This document shows, piece by piece, positions 27,904-36,176 of a stretch of 64,000 nt of DNA. The stretch covers positions 1 through 64,000 of the forward strand of contig NZ_WELI01000006.1 of assembly GCF_009184635.1 (NCBI RefSeq), read 5' to 3'. The translations under genes and the position numbers were made by a program. The notes beneath the pieces are model-generated. The model had not been told where the DNA came from. It did no database searches and saw only the letters and a list, made by a program, of their open reading frames with translations. Position 1 is the stretch's first letter. Every line of letters starts with the position of its first letter. The DNA is from Rudanella paleaurantiibacter. Its GTDB lineage: Bacteria; Bacteroidota; Bacteroidia; Cytophagales; Spirosomataceae.

Positions 27904-27994
27904 TGTAATGCATAATGATGATTGCGCAATTAGGCGTGCCAACCTGCCCGGTCTACTCCATTAATCATTACGCATCATACGTTATGCATTAGTT
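27904..27994. repeat. heptad-phased imperfect inverted repeat overlapping the ligase stop
   Basis: The left arm steps through TGTAATG CATAATG ATGATTG and the right arm, read inward, through CTAATGC ATAACGT ATGATGC. Both keep a 7-base period and pair imperfectly. The right end covers the stop and last codons of the Mur-ligase gene (stop at 27982-27984), so the final residues TNA are written by the repeat. Confidence 0.65.
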
Positions 27995-29328
27995 ATCCCG
28001 CCAAACGTACCCGAACTCATCAGGAGCATCACACCGACCTGTGTGCGCTGCGCATCGAGAAAAGCCTCCAACTCGGCGGTGTCGGTAAACACATGTATGT
28101 TGGGTTGTTCGAAAGCGGCTTTCACGTCGTCAGGCGTAATGGGTTCGAGTCGTTTCATGGCCAGTGTATGCGTGTTGAAATACACAACGGGTACATCAGC
28201 CGAGGCCAGTTTGTGCCGATACTGACCCAAAAAGTTTTTGTTCAGGCTGCTGTACGTGTGCAGCTCCACAGCGGCCAGTAGCTTACGGTCGGGGTACTGC
28301 GCTTTTACGGCCTCGGTGGTAGCTTCTACCTTGGAGGGGGCGTGGGCAAAGTCGCGGAATACGACTAACTCGGGCGTTTCGGAGCGTTTTTCGAGCCGCT
28401 TGGCCGCACCTTTGAACGAGCTGATGGCTTCGTAGAATTGGCCTTCCGTAATGCCAATCCGGTCGCAGACGACCATAGCCCCGGCCATGTTTTTCATGTT
28501 GTGCTCACCAAACACCAGCACGGGAACTTCGGCACCGTCTTTGGTGATGAGCACTGTTTGTCCGTTCCGAATCTGGTGCGGATGCGCCGTGTAGGGCAGC
28601 TTCGCTACATCGTCGCGGTCTTTCTGGCCTACCACGTCGAGCATGTCGTCGGTTTCATCGAACACCAGAATACCACCTTTGGGCATGGCATCGGCCAGTA
28701 ATTCAAACTGATCGACGTAAACCTCCCAGGTTGGATAAATATTAACGTGGTCCCAAGCAATGCCGCTAATGAGGGCAATGTGGGGTTGGTAGTGCATAAA
28801 CTTCGGTTGCGGGTCGATAGGCGAGGAGCCATACTCATCGCCCTCAATCACGATCAGCGGAGCATTGGGAGTTAGCTTCACCATGGTTTCGAAACCCTCT
28901 ACCTGCGCGCCCACCAGATAATCGAACACCCGGTTGTGGTAGTTCAGCACGTGCATAATCATGGAGGTGATGGTTGTTTTGCCGTGGCTACCGGCAATTA
29001 CCACCCGCTGCTTGTGCTCACTTTGGCGATAAATGTACTCGGGGTAGGAGTACACCGGAATACCGAGTTCCTGGGCGCGGGCCAGTTCGGGGTTGTCGGC
29101 GCGGGCGTGCATACCCAGAATGACGCAGCTCAGATCAGCGTGAATACGCTCCGGGAACCAGCCCATTTCGGCGGGCAGGAGTCCACGCTCATCCAGACGG
29201 GTGCGCGAAGGTTCGTAAATTTCGTCGTCGGAGCCGGTAATGGTATGGCCTTGTTGCTGGAGAGCGATGGCCAGATTGTGCATGGCACTGCCACCAATCG
29301 AAATAAAGTGAATAGCCTGGGGCGTCAT
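27982..29328 (-). CDS. Mur ligase family protein, Mpl/MurC type
   Basis: A 448-residue ATP-dependent ligase. Seen: an N-terminal Rossmann motif (IHFISIGGSAMHNLAIAL), the P-loop AGSHGKTTITSM, IEGDEYGSS, IAWDHVNIYPTWEVY and the end SGTFGGI. This pattern fits Mpl (UDP-N-acetylmuramate:tripeptide ligase, murein recycling) better than MurC, because IEGDEYGSS and SG(T/S)FGG are Mpl-like. MurC remains possible. It acts in the cytoplasm in peptidoglycan precursor recycling. The start at 29328 is chosen over 29352 because MTPQAIHFI gives the usual short N-terminus. The stop lies in a heptad repeat. Confidence 0.88.
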   Translation of the reverse strand: MTPQAIHFISIGGSAMHNLAIALQQQGHTITGSDDEIYEPSRTRLDERGLLPAEMGWFPERIHADLSCVILGMHARADNPELARAQELGIPVYSYPEYIYRQSEHKQRVVIAGSHGKTTITSMIMHVLNYHNRVFDYLVGAQVEGFETMVKLTPNAPLIVIEGDEYGSSPIDPQPKFMHYQPHIALISGIAWDHVNIYPTWEVYVDQFELLADAMPKGGILVFDETDDMLDVVGQKDRDDVAKLPYTAHPHQIRNGQTVLITKDGAEVPVLVFGEHNMKNMAGAMVVCDRIGITEGQFYEAISSFKGAAKRLEKRSETPELVVFRDFAHAPSKVEATTEAVKAQYPDRKLLAAVELHTYSSLNKNFLGQYRHKLASADVPVVYFNTHTLAMKRLEPITPDDVKAAFEQPNIHVFTDTAELEAFLDAQRTQVGVMLLMSSGTFGGITNA

Positions 29329-29746
29329 TCGCTGAGGGTTACGTACTAACAAAGTAGGGCAAAATTAGGGGATGTTTTCTGTTTGTTGCTAAACCGGTAG
29401 CGGCCAAAGAAGACCGTCAGCTCGGTTAGTGGTTTGGCTGTTGGCCGAAAGCGCGTAATGAGCGCGTTATACCAGCAGTTCGGTACCAAAAGACCGGCCC
29501 CGGAGATCACATAAAATTTCGGTTAAGACCGAATCAAACCCCCGTCTATTTCGTTCTCTACATTGCGAATGGGTTATACTTGCAAAGCCGTAAAATTTAC
29601 CCCATTTTCGCGGCCCTTAAACTGGTTTGTTTGTTTGATTCTTTGGCTGTTTGCCAGCGATTCCTGGCGGATAGAAACGGGCTTGATGAACAAACGAATA
29701 GACAAACAATTTCAAACACAAAAACAAGTATGCGCCGAACGAAGGG
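29329..29746. other. divergent intergenic region upstream of ligase and arginine decarboxylase
   Basis: About 420 bases without a supported gene. On the plus strand TATACTTG (near 29576) differs by one base from the -7 consensus TAnnTTTG and could start the arginine decarboxylase transcript with a leader of about 160 bases. The stretch just before 29747 is rich in A and CAAA words (29690-29730). No strong hairpin was seen. Confidence 0.4.
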
Positions 29747-31228
29747 ATGAAGACCTACTATGACCTAATCGACCAGACGTTTGAATTCCCTACGCTGGAG
29801 TTCAAAACGGAGAATGACAATTTGTTATTCAACAATGTTCCCCTGATGGACATTGTGAAGCAGTACGGAACCCCCCTGAAGCTAACGTATTTGCCCAAAA
29901 TTACCGAGCATATTGACCAGGCTAAGTCGCTGTTCAAGAATGCCATGAAGCGGTACAATTACAAAGGCAACTACACGTATTGCTACTGTACGAAGTCATC
30001 CCACTTTCGGTTTGTGCTCGAAGAGGCTCTTAAAAATGGTGTCCATCTCGAATCCTCATCGGCCTACGATATTCCAATCATTCGGGAACTGTACCGGCTC
30101 GACAAGATCAACAAGAGCACGTACATCATTGCCAATGGCTATAAGCGGCCCCTGTACACCCAGTACCTGAGTGAGATGATCAACGACGGTTTCAATGTGA
30201 TTCCGGTGCTCGACAACCTGAAAGAGATTGAGGCCTACGAAGACAACATCACGGCCGAGACCGTTAACCTTGGCATCCGAATTGCTACGGATGAAGAACC
30301 AAACTTTGCGTTCTATACCTCGCGGCTTGGTATTCGCTACAGCGATATCAATGAACTCTACCGGAGCAAAATTCAGCACAGCAACAAGTTCAAGCTGAAG
30401 ATGCTGCACTTCTTTATTAATACGGGTATCAAAGACAGCGCGTATTACTGGAGTGAGCTGAGCCGGTTTATGTATAAGTATTGCGAGTTGCGCAAGGTTT
30501 GCCCGGATCTCGACTCGATTGATATTGGTGGTGGTCTGCCTATTCAGACCTCGTTCCAGTTCACGTACGATTACCAGGCCATGATCGATCAGATTGTGGA
30601 AAGTATTCAGTGGATCTGCAACAAAAACAATGTGCCTGTACCCCATATTTTTACCGAATTTGGGAGTTATACGGTAGGGGAGAGCGGAGCCGTTATTTAT
30701 GAAGTAATTGACCAGAAGCTTCAGAACGATAAGGAGTTGTGGTACATGATCGATGGGTCGTTTATTACGCAGCTTCCCGATTCGTGGGGCCTCGGTCAGA
30801 AGTATATCATGCTGGCCATCAATAACTGGGACAACCCGTACCAGAAGGTAAACCTCGGTGGGCTCACCTGCGACTCACACGATTTTTACAATACGGAGGC
30901 CCACAGTGCCGATTTGTACCTGCCTATCTTCGAGCAGGAGTCGGAGCGGCAGTATGTTGGGTTTTTCCATACGGGTGCGTACCAGGAGTCGTTGGGTGGA
31001 TATGGCGGTATTCAGCACTGTCTCATTCCGGCCCCGCAACACGTGATTGTGGATAAAGATGAAGAGGGCAACCTGCGTACCCGGTTGTTTGCTCCCGAGC
31101 AGAATAGTGAAGTAATGCTTAAGATTTTGGGCTATACCTCTGCCGAACCCGGCCCAACCGAATTGGAAGCCGCCGAAGAAGCCGAGCAGCACGAAGAACA
31201 GGAAGCCGAGTTAGTTGAAAAAGAATAA
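29747..31228 (+). CDS. speA: arginine decarboxylase, PLP-dependent (alanine-racemase fold)
   Basis: A 493-residue protein of the fold III decarboxylases: a TIM-barrel PLP domain with the candidate PLP lysine in YCYCTKSSHF (near residue 84), SIDIGGGLPIQTSF, and a C-terminal beta domain (GGLTCDSHDFYNTEAH with CDS..D). It resembles the short arginine decarboxylases of Bacteroidota, which make agmatine for polyamine synthesis. It lacks the long insert of E. coli SpeA. A Glu-rich tail (AEEAEQHEEQEAELVEKE) ends it. A 42-residue lipoprotein gene follows after 10 bases and shares its terminator. Confidence 0.9.
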   Translation: MKTYYDLIDQTFEFPTLEFKTENDNLLFNNVPLMDIVKQYGTPLKLTYLPKITEHIDQAKSLFKNAMKRYNYKGNYTYCYCTKSSHFRFVLEEALKNGVHLESSSAYDIPIIRELYRLDKINKSTYIIANGYKRPLYTQYLSEMINDGFNVIPVLDNLKEIEAYEDNITAETVNLGIRIATDEEPNFAFYTSRLGIRYSDINELYRSKIQHSNKFKLKMLHFFINTGIKDSAYYWSELSRFMYKYCELRKVCPDLDSIDIGGGLPIQTSFQFTYDYQAMIDQIVESIQWICNKNNVPVPHIFTEFGSYTVGESGAVIYEVIDQKLQNDKELWYMIDGSFITQLPDSWGLGQKYIMLAINNWDNPYQKVNLGGLTCDSHDFYNTEAHSADLYLPIFEQESERQYVGFFHTGAYQESLGGYGGIQHCLIPAPQHVIVDKDEEGNLRTRLFAPEQNSEVMLKILGYTSAEPGPTELEAAEEAEQHEEQEAELVEKE

Positions 31229-31238
31229 GCGAAATACC

Positions 31239-31367
31239 ATGAAAAAAGTATTCACTATTGCCGGTCTGCTGGCCGTTCTGACGATGAGTTCGTGCGCGCG
31301 CAAGGGCGCTTGCCCCGCCTACGGAAGTGTGACCAAGCACACACCGGCTACTCAAGCCAAAGCGTAA
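31239..31367 (+). CDS. 42-residue lipoprotein
   Basis: A very short gene: MKKVFTIAGLLAVLTMSSC is a clean lipoprotein signal (Cys19). Only 23 mature residues follow, with a second Cys (ARKGACPAYG), ending TPATQAKA. It begins 10 bases after the arginine decarboxylase stop and is closed by a perfect terminator two bases after its own stop, which supports real transcription. Tiny lipoproteins with CPAY-like motifs occur in Cytophagales; function unknown. Confidence 0.7.
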   Translation: MKKVFTIAGLLAVLTMSSCARKGACPAYGSVTKHTPATQAKA

Positions 31368-31368
31368 C

Positions 31369-31402
31369 AAAAAATCCCCGGTAGTGCTACCGGGGATTTT
31401 TT
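31369..31402. terminator. terminator of arginine decarboxylase operon
   Basis: A perfect 16-base stem (31369-31384 with 31387-31402, core ATCCCCGGTAG/CTACCGGGGAT) flanked by A6 and T6. It suits both the plus-strand operon and the convergent gmhB-type gene. Confidence 0.92.
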
Positions 31403-31434
31403 GTTTGTAGAATATTAGCTGCCTGTAAAACTTC

Positions 31435-31953
31435 TCAGGCCTGATTTAGCACCAGCCGACTGGCCCCGAGCAGGTCAGTAGCGTGGCCGTCGGCTTCGTG
31501 GGGCCCGGCCACGTGGGGGGTAATCCGGACGGTACGAACCCCAACGCGCCTGCCGGCCTGCATATCGCGGAGGGCATCGCCAAACATCCAGGAGTTTTTG
31601 GTGTCGATGTTGTATTTGGCAATAGCCTTCTCCAGCATGAGCGAGTCGGGCTTCCGCAAAAGTGAGCGGGTTGTATAGTCCGGGTGATGTGGACAATAGT
31701 AAATATCGTCGATCACGTTGCCACACTGCTGTTGCAGGTGGTTATGACAGCGCATCACGTCTTCACGGGTGTAAAGACCTTTGGCAATGCCCGCCTGGTT
31801 GGTAATCACAATCAGCATATAGCCGGCTTGCTTGAGCATCTGTAGCCCTTCGGCAACACCGTCTGGAATAATCATATCCTCTACGCGGTACACGTAATCG
31901 GTACGATCTTCATTTAAAACACCATCACGATCAAGAAAAACACACTTATTCAT
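31435..31953 (-). CDS. HAD-IIIA phosphatase, GmhB-like
   Basis: A 172-residue HAD phosphatase: nucleophile motif FLDRDGVLNED at the N-terminus, motif II VITNQAGIAKG, and motif IV MFGDALRDMQAGRRVG. It matches histidinol-phosphatase/GmhB enzymes (D-glycero-D-manno-heptose 1,7-bisphosphate 7-phosphatase). The zinc loop keeps CPHHP, but the following CxC of typical GmhB is replaced (TTRSLLRKP), so zinc binding may be altered. Its promoter side is shared with the S46 peptidase spacer. No other heptose genes are in the window. Confidence 0.87.
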   Translation of the reverse strand: MNKCVFLDRDGVLNEDRTDYVYRVEDMIIPDGVAEGLQMLKQAGYMLIVITNQAGIAKGLYTREDVMRCHNHLQQQCGNVIDDIYYCPHHPDYTTRSLLRKPDSLMLEKAIAKYNIDTKNSWMFGDALRDMQAGRRVGVRTVRITPHVAGPHEADGHATDLLGASRLVLNQA

Positions 31954-32148
31954 ACGCAGGGATAGCGGGTGAGATACAACAAAGGAAGCAATTTTAAGAC
32001 CAATTGTTGTTGTTATAATACAAAATTTTATTTAAAAACAACTAAAAGTCCTGTTTTGAATCTTCTCTTTGCCCTATTGGCCCGCTTGGAATACAGAATC
32101 AAAAATGGGTACTGGAGTAAGAAATACGCGCTTTCGCCGGGCGCGTAC

Positions 32149-34233
32149 TTATCGCCCAGTCGTCAGCTCGTTTACCAGCCGGTCGGCTTTGTAAATGTAA
32201 CGCATGGCGGCCACCATACCACCTGCGTGTACCGAAACACTCCGGTTGGCATCGGGCACGAAAATAAACGATCCGGGCAGGCTTTCCATGTTGCCATCAA
32301 ACACCAGGCCAACGGCCTCCCGGTTTTTGTTGATCATGGGGCTCCCTGAGTTGCCGCCGATAATGTCGTTGGTGGTGATAAAATTCATGGGCTGTCGGAG
32401 CAGGGCTGCCGGTGGATTTTTCCAGCGGGCGGGTAGTTGCCACGGGCCTTTATCGCCAAATGAATAATTCCGGTCGTAAAGCCCCGCAAACGTTGTGATA
32501 ATGGGGGCCTGTGTGCCATTGTAGGCATAGCCTTTCACCACACCATCGTTGATTCGGAGCGAAAACGTTGCGTCGGGCGGAACGGCCGTACCGTACACAT
32601 CGTACAGATAACGGCCCAATTGTGACCGGAGTACCGCTTGCCGCTGCTGAAGGGGCCGCACCCGCCCATTGGCCGTTACAAACCGGCCCGTAACGATTTT
32701 GGCCAATGCCAGCAACGGATCGGTGCTGGACGAGATACCCCCCGCCCGGTCGACCAGCTCATTGACAAACTGTGGGTTGGTAAGCCTGGTGTTTGCAATC
32801 AGGTAGGCTGCTGCCTCTTTGGGCGAGCGCCCGTTCAGCGCTGCCTGCACATAAGGGTCGCTCGCGCCTAAAACAGTTTGGGCCTCGGCCAGGTGAGCGG
32901 CCAGAAAGGCCTCTTCCAGCTGCCGACTTTTAAGCGCAGGTGGCACCATCAGCGAACGGGCCTGTTGAGCAGCCTGTGGTTGCGATTGGGCCAGTTCGCC
33001 GTATTGGATAAGATTCTGGGCAAACGCCAGTAACTCGCCCTGCACAAGCGGGTTGGGGGCCAGATAGGTGTTGTCGTTAAATAAGGTGCGTAATTCGGCC
33101 GTGGTCGATGCCAGCTCGTCCCAGGTTTGGGTCGGAATATTCTTCTTCTGGGCTGCGGTCTTAAACTGCTTCTCAAAAGCGGCTTTGCGGGCCATCAGGT
33201 ACGGGTCGCGGAGGCCCGCCAACTGGCCACCAATGGCCTTGAGGCTGTTCTCGAAGCTAAATATCTCATTCAGGACGCTGTCGTTTTTGGCCGTCACGTT
33301 ATACGCCTGTAGGGCTTTGGAGCGATTCTGAAGCAGCGTAGTGATGTAAGGCAGTCGGTGGTCCCGGTCAAATTCGAGTTCGGCCACGGTTTTAAGTCGC
33401 TCCGTGCTGCCGGGGTTACCAACCACAAAGATGGGTTCGCCGTCGCGTACGCCGTTGAGGTTAAACTTGAAAAAATGGGTAGTGCGTAAGGGCTTACCCT
33501 GATCGTAAACCCGGAAAAACGAACAGTCGAGGGCGTAACGTGGGTAGGTAAAGTTATCGGGGTCGCCACCGAAAAAGCCCAGTTGCAATTCGGGTATAAA
33601 TACTAGCCGCACATCGTTGTACCGTTTGAAGCCATAGAGCGCGTACCGGCCGCCGTTGTAAAACGTGATAACCTGCAACTCCAGCCCTTTGAAGCCGGGC
33701 TTGTTGGCGTATTCGGTTTTGATGGTCTCGAACTCGCGCTCCTGTAACTGAGCGGTTTCAGCACCCGACCCTGCCCGGTCGATGGCATCCTGTACGCGTT
33801 TGGTAATGTCGACAATCTGCACCAGCTGATCCACAAACAGCCCCGGTACTTTCCGTTCTTCAGCAAGTGTTTTGGCAAAAAAACCGTTGGCGTTGAAGTC
33901 TTCCCCTTTCCGAACCACTCCCGTTCCCGACTCGCGGGCGCAGTGGTGATTGGTCATTACCAACCCATTGGCCGATACGAATGAGGCCGAACAATAGTCA
34001 GCAAACCGGAGGGCGGCCAGCCGAGTTTCGTCAAACCATTTATCGTCGGGGTTAAACTGATACGTTTTCTGGAAATACTCTTTCGGTGGCGTATCGAACG
34101 TCCACATCTTGCCCATGTCATACGGGCCGGCTTTTACGGTATCAGACTGGATGGTGGCCACCGGTTGGGCCAGAGCTGACGTAAACAAGCCAGTGAGCAC
34201 TACACTGGCGATCCAAACGGAAGGGTTTCTCAT
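32149..34233 (-). CDS. S46 family dipeptidyl-peptidase, DPP7-like
   Basis: A 694-residue periplasmic peptidase with a signal peptide (VVLTGLFTSALAQ). The chymotrypsin-like S46 triad is visible: His97 in TNHHCA, and Ser in GGNSGSP (near 628) with the Asp expected between. Eighteen residues after the active Ser lies Gly (VFDGN); in this family Gly at the position equal to 673 marks DPP7, which removes dipeptides with hydrophobic P1, while Arg marks the acidic-specific DPP11. Such enzymes feed amino-acid catabolism in Bacteroidota. It is a single gene. Confidence 0.93.
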   Translation of the reverse strand: MRNPSVWIASVVLTGLFTSALAQPVATIQSDTVKAGPYDMGKMWTFDTPPKEYFQKTYQFNPDDKWFDETRLAALRFADYCSASFVSANGLVMTNHHCARESGTGVVRKGEDFNANGFFAKTLAEERKVPGLFVDQLVQIVDITKRVQDAIDRAGSGAETAQLQEREFETIKTEYANKPGFKGLELQVITFYNGGRYALYGFKRYNDVRLVFIPELQLGFFGGDPDNFTYPRYALDCSFFRVYDQGKPLRTTHFFKFNLNGVRDGEPIFVVGNPGSTERLKTVAELEFDRDHRLPYITTLLQNRSKALQAYNVTAKNDSVLNEIFSFENSLKAIGGQLAGLRDPYLMARKAAFEKQFKTAAQKKNIPTQTWDELASTTAELRTLFNDNTYLAPNPLVQGELLAFAQNLIQYGELAQSQPQAAQQARSLMVPPALKSRQLEEAFLAAHLAEAQTVLGASDPYVQAALNGRSPKEAAAYLIANTRLTNPQFVNELVDRAGGISSSTDPLLALAKIVTGRFVTANGRVRPLQQRQAVLRSQLGRYLYDVYGTAVPPDATFSLRINDGVVKGYAYNGTQAPIITTFAGLYDRNYSFGDKGPWQLPARWKNPPAALLRQPMNFITTNDIIGGNSGSPMINKNREAVGLVFDGNMESLPGSFIFVPDANRSVSVHAGGMVAAMRYIYKADRLVNELTTGR

Positions 34234-34290
34234 GAGATGCGTTCCAGAAAATAATAAAACGCAACAGGGTACGGATTGTTACCGCAAGCC

Positions 34291-34379
34291 GTACAATAGA
34301 GCGGTGCCCCGTGGGGCTGTAAAGCCTAATAGGTTAGCCTATTGGCCCGACGCCCCAACGGAGCACCGCTCTATTGTAC
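34291..34379. repeat. 89-base fold-back element with 22-bp arms
   Basis: 34291-34312 pairs with 34358-34379 with one mismatch (outer part GTACAATAGAGCGGTGC). A further GGGGC/GCCCC stem and an inner GCCTAATAGG/CCTATTGGC hairpin follow, so almost the whole element folds. It is not heptad-phased. It fills the gap between the S46 peptidase start and the NDH-2 stop. It may be a miniature inverted-repeat element or a structured RNA; no T-run marks a terminator. Confidence 0.75.
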
Positions 34380-34385
34380 ATAAAC

Positions 34386-35732
34386 TCAAACCATTTCGTT
34401 TTTCACCAGAAATTCCTGCGCCTGCACGTCTTCTTTTCGGACAAACGGCCGGATGATAAGCCGGGTGCCGCGCTGATAGGTAAAGAATCGGTAAATCCAG
34501 TTGCTGAGTACTACCAGCTTGTTGCGGAAGCCGATCAGGTAGAAGATGTGCACAAACAGCCACGTAGCCCAGGCCAGAAACCCCTTGAGGTGAAGGTTGC
34601 GGGGCAAATCGGCTACGGCCCGGTTACGGCCTACAATGGCCAGGTTGCCTTTGTTGAAGTACCGGAACGGCTCCATTTCGCGGTTACGAACCAGTTGGCC
34701 GAGGTTTTTGGCCAGTCGCTCGCCCTGCTGGATGGCGGGCTGGGCCACGCCGGGGTGCCCATTCGGGAAGTCGGGGTCGCCCCCTTTCATGTACGCGAGG
34801 TCACCAATGGCAAACACATCGGTCAGGCCCTGAATCTGATTGAACTGATCGACCAGCACCCGGCCGCGTTCCACACTTTCGGCGGGGATCCCGTCGATGA
34901 GGGCTCCCGTAACACCGGCCGCCCAAATCAGGGTTTGGCTTCGGATTTGCTCGCCCGATTTCAGAATCACCGTTTGGCCGTCGTAGGTATCCACCAAGGT
35001 TTTGAGCTTTACCTCAACCCCCAGTTCATCCAGATACGTATGTGCGGCCTTGCTCGATTCGGGGTCCATAGGCGGTAATACTCGGTCGAGCCCCTCCACG
35101 AGGTAAATATTCATTTTGGAGAAATCGAGTCCCGGATAGTCGTTGGGCAAGACGTGTTTCCGCATTTCTGCGATTGAACCCGCCATTTCAACGCCTGTTG
35201 GCCCCCCGCCCACAATCACAAAGTTGAGGAGCGACTGCCGGATTTCGGGGTCTTTGGTAATGCTGGCCTGCTCAAAGCATTGCAGCAACTGACTCCTGAG
35301 GTTGAGGGCGTCGGTCATCTGCTTGAGCGGAAACGCATACTTTTGGACCTGCGCGTTGCCAAAGAAGTTGCTTTTGGAGCCTGTGGCCACTACCAGATAG
35401 TCGTACGACAGATCACCGATGAGTGTCTTGACGGTTTTAGCGGCCGAGTCGACGCCTGTAACCCGCACGAGCCGGAAGTGAAAATCGTCCTGATCGGTGA
35501 ACACCTTACGCAGAGGCTCGGCAATCGAATCGGGCTCCAGCCCGGCCGTAGCCACCTGATACAACAAGGGCCAGAATGCGTGGTAATTCTGTTTATCGAA
35601 CATGACAACCTGAAAATCGCGGCTGTCAAGATTTAAGGCGACATTGAGCCCCCCAAACCCACCTCCGATAATCACCACCCGTTTTTTGGTAGTGGCCGGA
35701 ATATTCAGGGAGAGTTTATCAAATTCTAACAT
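34386..35732 (-). CDS. ndh: type II NADH:quinone oxidoreductase
   Basis: A 448-residue flavoprotein with two dinucleotide folds: FAD site VVIIGGGFGGLNVAL (near residue 20) and NADH site FVIVGGGPTGVEMAG (near 170). The quinone-site region AIGDLAYM.. and GVAQPAIQQG are also seen. The C-terminal part (about 365-410, LAWATWLFVHIFYLIGF) is hydrophobic and should anchor it to the inner membrane. It oxidises NADH and reduces menaquinone without proton pumping. It is a single gene, and its upstream side shares a 440-base divergent region with the TonB receptor gene. Confidence 0.94.
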   Translation of the reverse strand: MLEFDKLSLNIPATTKKRVVIIGGGFGGLNVALNLDSRDFQVVMFDKQNYHAFWPLLYQVATAGLEPDSIAEPLRKVFTDQDDFHFRLVRVTGVDSAAKTVKTLIGDLSYDYLVVATGSKSNFFGNAQVQKYAFPLKQMTDALNLRSQLLQCFEQASITKDPEIRQSLLNFVIVGGGPTGVEMAGSIAEMRKHVLPNDYPGLDFSKMNIYLVEGLDRVLPPMDPESSKAAHTYLDELGVEVKLKTLVDTYDGQTVILKSGEQIRSQTLIWAAGVTGALIDGIPAESVERGRVLVDQFNQIQGLTDVFAIGDLAYMKGGDPDFPNGHPGVAQPAIQQGERLAKNLGQLVRNREMEPFRYFNKGNLAIVGRNRAVADLPRNLHLKGFLAWATWLFVHIFYLIGFRNKLVVLSNWIYRFFTYQRGTRLIIRPFVRKEDVQAQEFLVKNEMV

Positions 35733-35976
35733 GGTCGTGTGCTGTTTTTCAAACGGTTGAGCCCTACGTATTCTTTACCGTAATCCCGAAGGATTGTTTA
35801 GTATCATAACAAAAATTTGGGCTGAAGTGTGCACCGACCGTTCATCCGGTTAGGTAAAGGTGGTCTGTTAAAGCATGTTAAATTGCCGGGTAGTTTGGCC
35901 TGACGTTCCAACCAAATCACCACGTTTGTACTCCACGTTACAAATTCACGGTTGTAAGTGAATGCAGAATGAACCT

Positions 35977-36076
35977 CAGTACTGGACATTAGATGCTGGA
36001 CATTAGACGTTAGACCTTCCTATATAAAGGTAGTAAGTCTAATGTCCAGTGTCTGAAGTCTGAATGTCCAGTACTG
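35977..36076. repeat. heptad-phased inverted repeat with 8-bp flanking direct repeat
   Basis: Outer arms CAGTACTGGACATT (35977 on) and its complement (ending 36076), inner arms GGACATTAGAC/GTCTAATGTCC, units stepping by seven (ACATTAG, ACGTTAG). The word AGAATGAA occurs on both sides (35966-35973 and 36079-36086), as a target-site duplication would. It shares its words with the elements at 47206 and 61769. Confidence 0.8.
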
Positions 36077-36080
36077 AAAG

Positions 36081-36176
36081 AATGAATAATGTACAATGAC
36101 TTATCCTGTTGATTGTCAACTTGTTCGTTATTCATTCCGCACCGTACATTATACATTTGATTTTGACTCAGTACGT
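36081..36176. repeat. leader repeat before TonB receptor, copy 1
   Basis: About 95 bases ending at the TonB receptor ATG. It matches the leader at 38684-38778 along most of its length (shared words TACATTATACATTT and TTGACTCAGTAC-like end). Its units step by seven (AATGTAT, AATGTAC, AATGAAT on the minus strand). It can fold: AATAATGTACAA with TTGTTCGTTATT. Confidence 0.75.
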
